A stretch of DNA of 9,614 bases, from NCBI GenBank assembly GCA_023428655.1, contig JAEYXC010000266.1:1-9614 (forward strand). The letters run 5' to 3'. Of the stretch, positions 1 to 5,489 are shown one piece after another. The stretch is from Bacillota bacterium. GTDB taxonomy: Bacteria > Bacillota > Clostridia > Lachnospirales > Lachnospiraceae. The position numbers and the translations under genes are program-made. The notes beneath the pieces are model-generated. The model had not been told where the DNA came from. It worked only from the letters and a program-made list of their open reading frames with translations, and made no database searches. Position 1 is the first letter of the stretch. Every line of letters begins with the position of its first letter.

Positions 1-609
1 AATACCCAAGGTATCGGAACGCTGACTTTTATTTCAACGGATGGACAGTTCGGTGCCTTAGGTCATGGTATTACAGATATTGATACCGGATTACTGATGG
101 ATGTAAAGCAAGGCTCCATCTATACAGCGGAGATCATGTCGATTATCAAAGGTAAAGAAGGGGAACCAGGAGAATTAATCGGTATGATCAGACAAAGTGA
201 AAAGTATAAGATTGGAAGGATATCAAATAACACATATCAGGGTATATTCGGTAAGATCGGGTATGAATTTGATGAAGATCTTGATATGAAGCCTTTTGAA
301 ATTGGTTTGAAGCAAGAGGTTCAGAAAGGAAAAGCTTATATCCGCTGTAATGTTGATGATAAGGTCACGGATTATGAAATTAATATTGAAAGTGTAGATA
401 TTAGCAACAGCAACCATAGTAAGGGAATTGTTCTTCGAATTACCGATCCCAGATTACTGGAATTGACCGGAGGAATCGTTCAGGGTATGAGTGGTAGCCC
501 TATTATCCAAAATAATAAGATAATTGGTGCCGTTACGCATGTATTTATACAGGATTCAACGAAAGGTTACGGTACTTTTATAGAAAACATGGTAAATAAT
601 TTAGAATAA
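1..609 (+). CDS. spoIVB: SpoIVB sporulation serine peptidase (5'-truncated by window edge)
   Basis: The reading frame is open from base 1, so the gene begins upstream; 202 codons are visible before TAA. SpoIVB is a serine peptidase (family S55) secreted from the forespore. In Bacillus it triggers the pro-sigma-K checkpoint by cleaving SpoIVFA. Two catalytic signatures are visible: the His in GALGHGI (codon 22, bases 64–66) and the Ser in GIVQGMSGSPI. An Asp in TDPRLLELTGG lies 15 residues before the first Ser of SGS, the spacing expected of the SpoIVB triad. The tail GAVTHVFIQDSTKGYG is also typical. The PDZ domain and N-terminal membrane segment expected of the family lie outside the window. 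An internal ATG at 97 would lose the catalytic His and is not the start. spo0A follows, the usual firmicute order. The promoter is not visible; in Bacillus this gene is forespore-expressed. Confidence 0.95.
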   Translation, partial: NTQGIGTLTFISTDGQFGALGHGITDIDTGLLMDVKQGSIYTAEIMSIIKGKEGEPGELIGMIRQSEKYKIGRISNNTYQGIFGKIGYEFDEDLDMKPFEIGLKQEVQKGKAYIRCNVDDKVTDYEINIESVDISNSNHSKGIVLRITDPRLLELTGGIVQGMSGSPIIQNNKIIGAVTHVFIQDSTKGYGTFIENMVNNLE

Positions 610-704
610 GGAGAACTTTTGTATAAAAATAAATCGACGAAATAAGAGGTAAAACAAATTAAAATTATTGAAATATACAGCACATTAATTGCATAATTTT
701 TCCA

Positions 705-735
705 AAACTACAAAATGTTGTGGTTTACGCTTTTT
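705..735 (+). terminator. Weak candidate terminator after spoIVB
   Basis: A 9-bp stem can form between AAACTACAA (705–713) and TTGTGGTTT (718–726), with loop AATG and one G·U pair. It is followed by ACGC and five T's (731–735). The stem is AT-rich and the T run is not adjacent, so termination would be inefficient. No better terminator is seen between spoIVB and the spo0A promoters. Confidence 0.35.
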
Positions 736-759
736 CCATTAAAAATAGCATTATTTCTA

Positions 760-776
760 TGTCGAATGGTGCGACA
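760..776. promoter_or_regulatory. Convergent pair of Spo0A-box-like sites
   Basis: TGTCGAA at 760–766 is an exact match to the classical 0A box (TGNCGAA). Three bases later, TGCGACA (770–776) reads TGTCGCA on the other strand, a 6/7 match. Together they form an inverted repeat (TGTCG…CGACA). The pair ends nine bases before the -35 hexamer of the promoter at 785–813, a position suited to autoregulation by phosphorylated Spo0A. The box motif is established knowledge; its use here is inferred. Confidence 0.6.
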
Positions 777-784
777 AGAACCAA

Positions 785-813
785 TTGAAACTTAAGAATG
801 TTATGACTATAAT
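785..813 (+). promoter_or_regulatory. Sigma-A-type promoter P1 upstream of spo0A
   Basis: TTGAAA (785–790), a 17-nt spacer and a perfect TATAAT (808–813). The start of transcription would be near 820, giving a leader of about 330 nt before spo0A. The 0A-box-like pair lies just upstream of the -35. Confidence 0.6.
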
Positions 814-855
814 GCAGATATGGTAAAAATTTACAGAGTTAGGTTTTGCAAAACT

Positions 856-862
856 TGTCGTA
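856..862 (+). promoter_or_regulatory. Possible additional Spo0A-box-like site
   Basis: TGTCGTA differs from TGTCGAA at one base. It lies between promoters P1 and P2. A seven-base near match can occur by chance; its interest is only that other such sites lie in the same spacer. Confidence 0.3.
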
Positions 863-969
863 CCCAAGCTTGGTTTTCATGTTGTATATTGGATTATAAT
901 GTAAAATATTAATAATAAAAGTCACATTATGACAGTTATTTTTTGTACAATTTTCTAAAGCGATATAGA

Positions 970-998
970 TTGACGCTAAATTGGCTAAGATGTATAAT
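970..998 (+). promoter_or_regulatory. Sigma-A-type promoter P2, proximal to spo0A
   Basis: TTGACG (970–975), a 17-nt spacer and TATAAT (993–998), an excellent match to the housekeeping consensus. Transcription would start near 1005, leaving a leader of about 150 nt. This is the most likely main vegetative promoter of spo0A. A clear sigma-H promoter, as used for spo0A in Bacillus, was not found. Confidence 0.65.
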
Positions 999-1056
999 AA
1001 TAACATAAAACAACATGAAACAAGAAATGCTACACGAAAGTTCACAAAAAGTGAAG

Positions 1057-1063
1057 TACGACA
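1057..1063 (-). promoter_or_regulatory. Possible Spo0A-box-like site downstream of P2
   Basis: TACGACA on the + strand reads TGTCGTA on the - strand, a 6/7 match to the 0A box and the same sequence as the site at 856–862. It falls about 50 nt downstream of the predicted P2 start, where a bound protein could block transcription. It is weak on its own. Confidence 0.3.
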
Positions 1064-1136
1064 TGCGAACAACCCAATATATACTGTAATGTGGGGGATA
1101 AACCTAGGGGAACTATTGAGAGAACAAATTTTGCAA

Positions 1137-1142
1137 TGGAGG
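1137..1142 (+). promoter_or_regulatory. Ribosome binding site that sets the spo0A start
   Basis: TGGAGG lies 11 nt before ATG 1154. The in-frame GTG at 1091 has no Shine–Dalgarno sequence, and the in-frame ATG at 1136 overlaps this site. Only ATG 1154 gives a protein that begins like known Spo0A receivers (MGKINVAIVDDNE). Confidence 0.8.
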
Positions 1143-1153
1143 TTGGAAAAGTA

Positions 1154-1954
1154 ATGGGTAAAATTAATGTAGCGATCGTAGATGACAATGAGAGAATGGT
1201 AAATTTGCTGGAGGATATCTTAAAAGAGGATGCAGATATCGAAGTGGTCGGTAAATCCGAGAATGGTATAGACGCTTTGGACATGATCAAAGAGAAGAAA
1301 CCGGATGTAGTATTATTGGATTTAATTATGCCTAAGTTAGATGGTTTGGGTGTAATGGAGAAGGTTAGAAGAGATTCTGAATTCAAGAAAAACCCCTCCT
1401 TTATCGTTATCACAGCAATTGGCCAGGAAGGCGTAACCGAGAATGCTTTTGAATTAGGTGCTAATTATTATATCATGAAGCCCTTTGATAATAATGTGAT
1501 TTTATCCCGGATCAAACAGATCAAAGGAGACTATCATAATAAATTGGTTGATAATCATAGAGTAAGTGCATATGAGAATAAAAGTGCATATATGGAACGC
1601 AATCTTGAATCTGACGTTACCAATATCATTCATGAGATAGGAGTACCGGCACATATTAAGGGTTATCAGTACTTACGTGATGCGATTATGATGTCAGTTA
1701 ACGACGCGGAGATGCTTAATTCAATCACAAAGCTTTTATATCCCTCCATTGCAAAGCGTCATAAGACAACACCAAGCAGAGTTGAAAGAGCAATACGTCA
1801 TGCTATTGAGGTTGCTTGGAGCAGAGGAAAGATGGACACCATTGATGAATTATTCGGATATACCGTAAGTAATGGCAAGGGTAAGCCAACTAACTCTGAA
1901 TTTGTAGCATTGATTGCTGACAAGATTCGTCTGGAATATAAATTAAGAGCGTAA
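1154..1954 (+). CDS. spo0A: Spo0A, master response regulator of sporulation
   Basis: A 266-residue response regulator, almost the length of the Bacillus protein (267). The N-terminal receiver (about 1–125) shows the acidic pair D10–D11, the phosphorylation site D56 in VVLLDLIMPKLDG, T87 and K109 of the MKPF motif. A variable linker (about 126–150) leads to the highly conserved DNA-binding domain. This carries HEIGVPAHIKGY (160–171) and the recognition-helix region SRVERAIRHAIEVAWSRG (208–225). When phosphorylated, Spo0A binds 0A boxes and switches cells into sporulation. In Clostridia it also affects solvent and toxin genes and is usually phosphorylated directly by orphan kinases. All key residues are intact. 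Boxes upstream suggest autoregulation. The 21-codon longer version from GTG 1091 lacks an RBS and is rejected. Confidence 0.97.
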   Translation: MGKINVAIVDDNERMVNLLEDILKEDADIEVVGKSENGIDALDMIKEKKPDVVLLDLIMPKLDGLGVMEKVRRDSEFKKNPSFIVITAIGQEGVTENAFELGANYYIMKPFDNNVILSRIKQIKGDYHNKLVDNHRVSAYENKSAYMERNLESDVTNIIHEIGVPAHIKGYQYLRDAIMMSVNDAEMLNSITKLLYPSIAKRHKTTPSRVERAIRHAIEVAWSRGKMDTIDELFGYTVSNGKGKPTNSEFVALIADKIRLEYKLRA

Positions 1955-1994
1955 TAGGATTTGAGCATAATCTATCAATTATCCTTATAATTGT

Positions 1995-2027
1995 CCTCCC
2001 GGTTGTATACCGGGAGGCTTTTCGTTT
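1995..2027 (+). terminator. Rho-independent terminator of spo0A
   Basis: CCTCCCGG (1995–2002) pairs perfectly with CCGGGAGG (2010–2017) around a 7-nt loop. The tract CTTTTCGTTTT follows. The stem lies 40 nt after the spo0A stop codon. Confidence 0.9.
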
Positions 2028-2168
2028 TGGAATAATGATACATATTTAGCTAAGTAATAGAGATAATAACGATGTTGACAGTTTTGAATGAAATAATCAG
2101 AGGATTACAATGTTCATGGAAGCCTGTCAGGATGAGATCATTTGGTATTAGTATCCCAATTTATGTAT
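2028..2168. other. Spacer without recognised feature
   Basis: This is the first part of the 316-nt gap between spo0A and the transporter, after the terminator. It has no credible ORF. A perfect TTGACA occurs at 2075–2080 but no -10 hexamer follows at a workable distance. Nothing else was recognised. Confidence 0.5.
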
Positions 2169-2205
2169 TTTACATTAATTTAACATAAATGACATGGAAT
2201 CTACA
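2169..2205 (+). promoter_or_regulatory. Putative PHO box (PhoP-binding direct repeats)
   Basis: Four TT(N)ACA-like hexamers lie in direct orientation: TTTACA (2169), TTAACA (2180), ATGACA (2189) and TCTACA (2200), with steps of 11, 9 and 11 bp. PhoP of Bacillus binds TT(A/C/T)A(C/T)A repeats spaced about 11 bp apart. The location just before a phosphate transporter supports this reading. The third and fourth units are imperfect and the region is AT-rich, so chance is possible. Confidence 0.45.
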
Positions 2206-2218
2206 TGCTAGGTTATGT

Positions 2219-2229
2219 TATTATATAAG
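2219..2229 (+). promoter_or_regulatory. Likely -10 region of the phosphate transporter gene
   Basis: Overlapping TATTAT (2219), TATATA (2222) and TATAAG (2224) lie 14–19 nt beyond the last PHO-box-like unit. No consensus -35 is present, which fits an activator-dependent promoter. The exact hexamer cannot be fixed by eye. Confidence 0.4.
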
Positions 2230-2270
2230 TGTATGTGTAAAAAAAGAAAGGTACATAATCGGAGGAATTT

Positions 2271-3932
2271 ATGAACGTGATTGAAATTTTGAATGTAATA
2301 TTTGTATTTGCAGGTGGTTTAGGAATGTTCCTCTACGGTATGAATTTGATGGGGGATGGACTCCAAAAGTCTGCCGGTAATAAGATGAAGCGATTATTAG
2401 GCTATCTGACAAACAATCGAATTGTGGCTGTATTAGTTGGTACCCTTGTTACGGGTATTATACAGAGCTCCTCAGCAACAACCGTAATGGTAGTTGGATT
2501 TGTTAATGCAGGTATTATGGATCTGGGACAAGCAGTCGGCGTTATAATGGGTGCTAATATTGGTACAACTGTAACTGCTTGGTTGGTATCTATGAATGAA
2601 TGGAGTGCTGTCTTTAAGCCTGATTTCTTTGCGCCCTTGTTACTGGGTATCGGTGCCTTTGTATTGATGATGTCGAAGAAACAGAAGAGAAGAGACATTG
2701 GGGAGATTATAGTTGGCTTTGGACTACTCTTTGTAGGACTTCAATTTATGTCCGACGTAATTAAGCCCTATGCCGATGCACCCATCTTCGCAGATGCCTT
2801 CCGTATCATGGGACAAAATCCCTTTTTAGGAATTTTGGCAGGTGCGATAGTGACCGCGGTTATACAGAGCTCCTCCGCTTCCGTTGGTATCCTACAAACC
2901 TTGGCCATATCTGGAGTGGTAAATTGGAACTCTGCCATATTCATCACCCTGGGACAGAACATTGGTACCTGTATAACGGCACTCCTTTCCTCAGTAGGAG
3001 CAAATAAGACAGCGAAGCGAGCAGCCTTTATTCATCTATCCTTTAATATGATCGGAGCTATTATCTTCGGTGCGGTTATGTTTTTTGTATTTAAGGTAAA
3101 TCAGGCCTTTGCTGTTTCAAAAATTAATAGTGTTGAAATATCAATTTTCCACACCTTATTTAATGTAACAAACACAATTATACTATTCCCCTTTGCGAAT
3201 TTCCTTGTTAAGCTCTCCGGCATGGTAATCGATGATTCAAAGGTTGAAGTGGCAACGGATGATGTTCATGTAACACTGCGTCATTTGGATGAACGAATTC
3301 TTGAGACACCCTCCTTCGCGGTGGAGAATTCCGTAAAAGAGGTTGTTCATATGGGACAGATCACCTTAGACAATGCAAGAGAGGCAGTGGAGGCTTTACT
3401 TCAGAATGATCAGGAAAAAGCAGAAAAGGTGATTGAGGTAGAGAAAATTGTTGATGCTCATCAAAAGATTATCACGGAATATCTGGTGAAAATCAATAAT
3501 CTATCCCTGACGGAGAAGCAGCATCAGATTGTTAATAATCTGTTCTATACCATTACCAATATCGAGAGAGTGGGAGATCATGCGGAAAACCTTGCGGATC
3601 TTGCTCTTGAGAAGATACGAGATAACATTTATTTGACCGACGAGGCATATAAAGAATTGTCCGAGGTATGTGCAACTGCCATCAGCTCCTTTGATTATGC
3701 GATCAGAGCAAGAGAAGCAGAAAATATGGAATATATCCGTGAAGTGGAGCGTTTGGAGGATTTAGTCGATGAAATGAAGGATAAATTGAGACAAAGTCAC
3801 ATAAATCGTTTATCTCAGGGCTTGTGTACTCCGGAAAATGGTGTTATATTTATAGATGCATTGATTAATCTTGAGCGTATTTCAGATCATTCCCTGAATA
3901 TTGCGAATTTTGTAGAGAGTGAGATGTCCTAA
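2271..3932 (+). CDS. Na+/phosphate cotransporter with C-terminal PhoU-like domain (NptA/YjbB type)
   Basis: A 553-residue inner-membrane protein of the sodium/phosphate cotransporter family (PF02690). The membrane part (about 1–320) holds the family's inverted duplication. The first half carries QSSSATT (65–71) and ANIGTTVTAWL from 95. The second carries QSSSASV (199–205) and GQNIGTCITALL from 228. The QSSS motifs form the substrate site in this family. A soluble tail (about 345–550) has two PhoU-type helical repeats with NIERVGDHAENLAD (430–443) and NLERISDHSLNIANF (533–547), motifs that in PhoU bind metal clusters. The tail may tune transport to phosphate status. Start: ATG 2271 with GGAGG 5 nt upstream. 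It appears monocistronic. A PHO-box-like array upstream suggests induction under phosphate limitation. The direction of transport (uptake or export) cannot be told from sequence. Confidence 0.92.
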   Translation: MNVIEILNVIFVFAGGLGMFLYGMNLMGDGLQKSAGNKMKRLLGYLTNNRIVAVLVGTLVTGIIQSSSATTVMVVGFVNAGIMDLGQAVGVIMGANIGTTVTAWLVSMNEWSAVFKPDFFAPLLLGIGAFVLMMSKKQKRRDIGEIIVGFGLLFVGLQFMSDVIKPYADAPIFADAFRIMGQNPFLGILAGAIVTAVIQSSSASVGILQTLAISGVVNWNSAIFITLGQNIGTCITALLSSVGANKTAKRAAFIHLSFNMIGAIIFGAVMFFVFKVNQAFAVSKINSVEISIFHTLFNVTNTIILFPFANFLVKLSGMVIDDSKVEVATDDVHVTLRHLDERILETPSFAVENSVKEVVHMGQITLDNAREAVEALLQNDQEKAEKVIEVEKIVDAHQKIITEYLVKINNLSLTEKQHQIVNNLFYTITNIERVGDHAENLADLALEKIRDNIYLTDEAYKELSEVCATAISSFDYAIRAREAENMEYIREVERLEDLVDEMKDKLRQSHINRLSQGLCTPENGVIFIDALINLERISDHSLNIANFVESEMS

Positions 3933-4023
3933 GGGGCTAATAACAAAACTGCACAAAAAAAATTAATATTCATTTTAAATTAGTAACATATTCATAATAT
4001 TCTAGAAATAGAGAAATATGCAC

Positions 4024-4052
4024 TTGCTATTTTATCTTAAATTAGGTAAAAT
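4024..4052 (+). promoter_or_regulatory. Candidate distal promoter of gap
   Basis: TTGCTA (4024–4029), a 17-nt spacer and TAAAAT (4047–4052). The start would be near 4059, placing the potential hairpin at 4057–4088 at the very 5' end of the transcript. The -35 matches only 4 of 6. Confidence 0.4.
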
Positions 4053-4056
4053 AAAT

Positions 4057-4088
4057 CTGGATTGAGAAATTTTTGTCAATGTATCCAG
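4057..4088 (+). other. Imperfect inverted repeat in the gap leader
   Basis: CTGGAT (4057–4062) is exactly complementary to ATCCAG (4083–4088), and an inner TTGA/TCAA pairing is possible with a small bulge. A T-rich stretch ending in TTTTTT follows about 20 nt later. It could be a leader structure or a poor terminator of the upstream transporter gene. No CggR-type operator or cggR gene is seen. Confidence 0.3.
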
Positions 4089-4133
4089 GCACTTTTGACT
4101 TTCTGATTTTTTAGGGAGTTAGATCACGTTTAA

Positions 4134-4162
4134 TTGCTGTCTTCTTGGCAGTATATTATAAA
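4134..4162 (+). promoter_or_regulatory. Candidate proximal promoter of gap
   Basis: TTGCTG (4134–4139), a 17-nt spacer and TATAAA (4157–4162). Transcription would start near 4169, just ahead of the AGGAGG at 4173–4178. The -35 is poor and the -10 is good. It is uncertain which of the two candidate promoters is used. Confidence 0.4.
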
Positions 4163-4187
4163 TTAAATAATTAGGAGGAATATAATC

Positions 4188-5198
4188 ATGGCAGTAAAAG
4201 TTGCAATTAATGGTTTTGGACGTATCGGCCGTCTTGCATTTAGACAGATGTTCGGCGCAGAAGGTTACGAGATCGTGGCAATCAACGATTTAACAGATGC
4301 TAAGATGTTAGCTCACTTATTAAAATACGATTCCGCACAGGGTAGATATGATGGACATGAGGTAGTTGCGAAAGAGAACTCTATCGTTGTTGATGGTAAG
4401 GAAATTATGATTTATGCTCAGAAGAATCCCGCTGACTTACCTTGGGGTAAGCTTGGTGTAGATGTAGTTCTTGAGTGTACCGGTTTCTTTGCTTCTAAGG
4501 CAAAGTCTCAGGCACATATCGATGCAGGTGCTAAGAAGGTTGTTATCTCCGCTCCGGCTGGCGATGATCTTCCTACAGTTGTTTTCAGCGTAAATGAGAA
4601 TACATTAAAGGCATCCGACACTATCATCTCCGCAGCTTCTTGTACTACTAACTGCTTAGCTCCTATGGCAGATACCTTAAATAAATTAGTTCCCATCGAG
4701 AAAGGCTTCATGACTACCATTCATGCTTATACCGGTGATCAGATGACTCTTGACGGACCTCATCCGAAGGGTGATTTAAGAAGAGCACGTGCTGCTGCTT
4801 GCAATATCGTTCCTAACTCCACTGGTGCTGCAAAGGCTATCGGCCTTGTAATTCCTGAGTTAAGCGGTAAGTTAGATGGTGCTGCTCAGAGAGTTCCTGT
4901 TCCGACAGGTTCCATCACTGAATTAGTTGCAGTTGTAAATGGCAAGGTTACTAAGGCTGATATCAATGCAGCAATGAAGGCTGCTCAGAGTGCATCCTAT
5001 GGTTATACAGAGGACGAACTTGTTTCTTCCGATATTATCGGCATTACCTATGGCTCTTTATTTGACGCAACCCAGACTAAGGTTACTGACCTTGGTGAAG
5101 GTAAGAGCTTAGTAAAGGTTGTATCCTGGTATGATAACGAGAATTCCTATACAAGCCAGATGGTTAGAACAATTAAATATTTTGCTGAATTAGCATAA
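4188..5198 (+). CDS. gap: Type I glyceraldehyde-3-phosphate dehydrogenase
   Basis: A 336-residue cytosolic enzyme that oxidises and phosphorylates glyceraldehyde 3-phosphate to 1,3-bisphosphoglycerate, reducing NAD+. The Rossmann motif INGFGRIGRLAFR starts at residue 7. The Asp of AINDLTD (34) fits NAD preference. SAASCTTNC carries the catalytic C152, and TTIHAYTGDQ carries H179, which activates it. The phosphate-binding region STGAAKAIG (211–219) and the C-terminal SWYDNENSYTSQM are intact. The GPHPKGDLRRAR segment (190–201) contains a short insertion relative to Bacillus GapA that I recall from other clostridial and lactobacillar enzymes. Start: ATG 4188, with AGGAGG 9 nt upstream. A strong terminator follows, so gap is probably mainly transcribed alone, although pgk is the next gene. 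No key residue is missing. Confidence 0.98.
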   Translation: MAVKVAINGFGRIGRLAFRQMFGAEGYEIVAINDLTDAKMLAHLLKYDSAQGRYDGHEVVAKENSIVVDGKEIMIYAQKNPADLPWGKLGVDVVLECTGFFASKAKSQAHIDAGAKKVVISAPAGDDLPTVVFSVNENTLKASDTIISAASCTTNCLAPMADTLNKLVPIEKGFMTTIHAYTGDQMTLDGPHPKGDLRRARAAACNIVPNSTGAAKAIGLVIPELSGKLDGAAQRVPVPTGSITELVAVVNGKVTKADINAAMKAAQSASYGYTEDELVSSDIIGITYGSLFDATQTKVTDLGEGKSLVKVVSWYDNENSYTSQMVRTIKYFAELA

Positions 5199-5244
5199 GA
5201 TTTAATACAGGATATTCTTATTTATGAATCATGCTTAAATGATC

Positions 5245-5261
5245 CATCATGGGTCCGGTCT
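5245..5261 (+). repeat. 17-nt direct repeat, copy 1 (left arm of gap terminator)
   Basis: CATCATGGGTCCGGTCT occurs here and again at 7499–7515 in the same orientation. Both copies form the ascending arm of a terminator hairpin, so the pgk–tpiA pair is bracketed by them. Confidence 0.9.
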
Positions 5262-5282
5262 CTCAGGGCCGGACCTTTTTTT
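5251..5282 (+). terminator. Rho-independent terminator of gap
   Basis: GGTCCGG (5252–5258) pairs with CCGGACC (5269–5275), with a G·U pair possible at the base. Seven T's (5276–5282) follow immediately. It shares the 17-nt block CATCATGGGTCCGGTCT (5245–5261) with the terminator region after tpiA. Confidence 0.93.
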
Positions 5283-5417
5283 CGAGTTAACAGAAGAAAA
5301 TTCGATGCTTCAACTTGCTCTTAGCCATAGGGTGAAGATCATTTCAGAGGGTTCGTATAAGCTAAGAAATCCGTATGGACGGTTTAGTATGTCAATGAGT
5401 AATATAGAGGGTATGGG

Positions 5418-5474
5418 TATAACATAGTATTAATTCCTTAAAAAGACGCGAAAAGCGTCGTAAAACATAGTATT
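5418..5474 (+). repeat. Hairpin flanked by near-identical 14-nt direct repeats, upstream of pgk
   Basis: TATAACATAGTATT (5418–5431) and TAAAACATAGTATT (5461–5474) differ at one base. Between them lies a hairpin, GACGC (5445–5449) with GCGTC (5455–5459) and loop GAAAA. The second repeat ends directly before the pgk ribosome binding site (AAAGGAG, 5476–5482). There is no T tract on the + strand, so this is not a + strand terminator. The function is unknown. The first copy includes a TATAAC that could serve as a -10, but no good -35 was found. Confidence 0.6.
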
Positions 5475-5489
5475 GAAAGGAGATATTTT

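Noticed and set aside
635..641. CGACGAA as a further 0A box
   Set aside because: A 6/7 match lacking the leading T, far from any promoter; expected by chance.
645..675. Possible sigma-H promoter upstream of spo0A (AGAGGTAAA … ATTGAAATA)
   Set aside because: Each block has one mismatch in a key position and the spacer of 13 is longer than the usual 11–12. It is not strong enough to list as a feature.
839..1072. 77-codon - strand frame with a hydrophobic segment in the spo0A leader
   Set aside because: It starts with TTG without a Shine–Dalgarno sequence, lies across both the P2 promoter and 0A-like sites, and its hydrophobicity follows from AT-rich DNA. I see no family resemblance.
1091..1153. 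21-codon N-terminal extension of Spo0A from GTG 1091
   Set aside because: It has no ribosome binding site, the added residues do not resemble the Spo0A N-terminus, and ATG 1154 has TGGAGG at a workable distance.
2075..2103. TTGACA as a promoter for the phosphate transporter
   Set aside because: No -10-like hexamer follows at 16–18 nt; the more proximal PHO-like and TATATAAG region is a better candidate.
5239..5427. 62-codon + strand frame between gap and pgk
   Set aside because: Its first codons are the terminator hairpin of gap, it has no ribosome binding site at 5239 or at the internal ATG 5305, and the product resembles nothing I know.
5440..5459. Terminator on the - strand formed by the GACGC/GCGTC hairpin and five T's
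   Set aside because: There is no gene on the - strand that it could terminate; the stem is only 5 bp.
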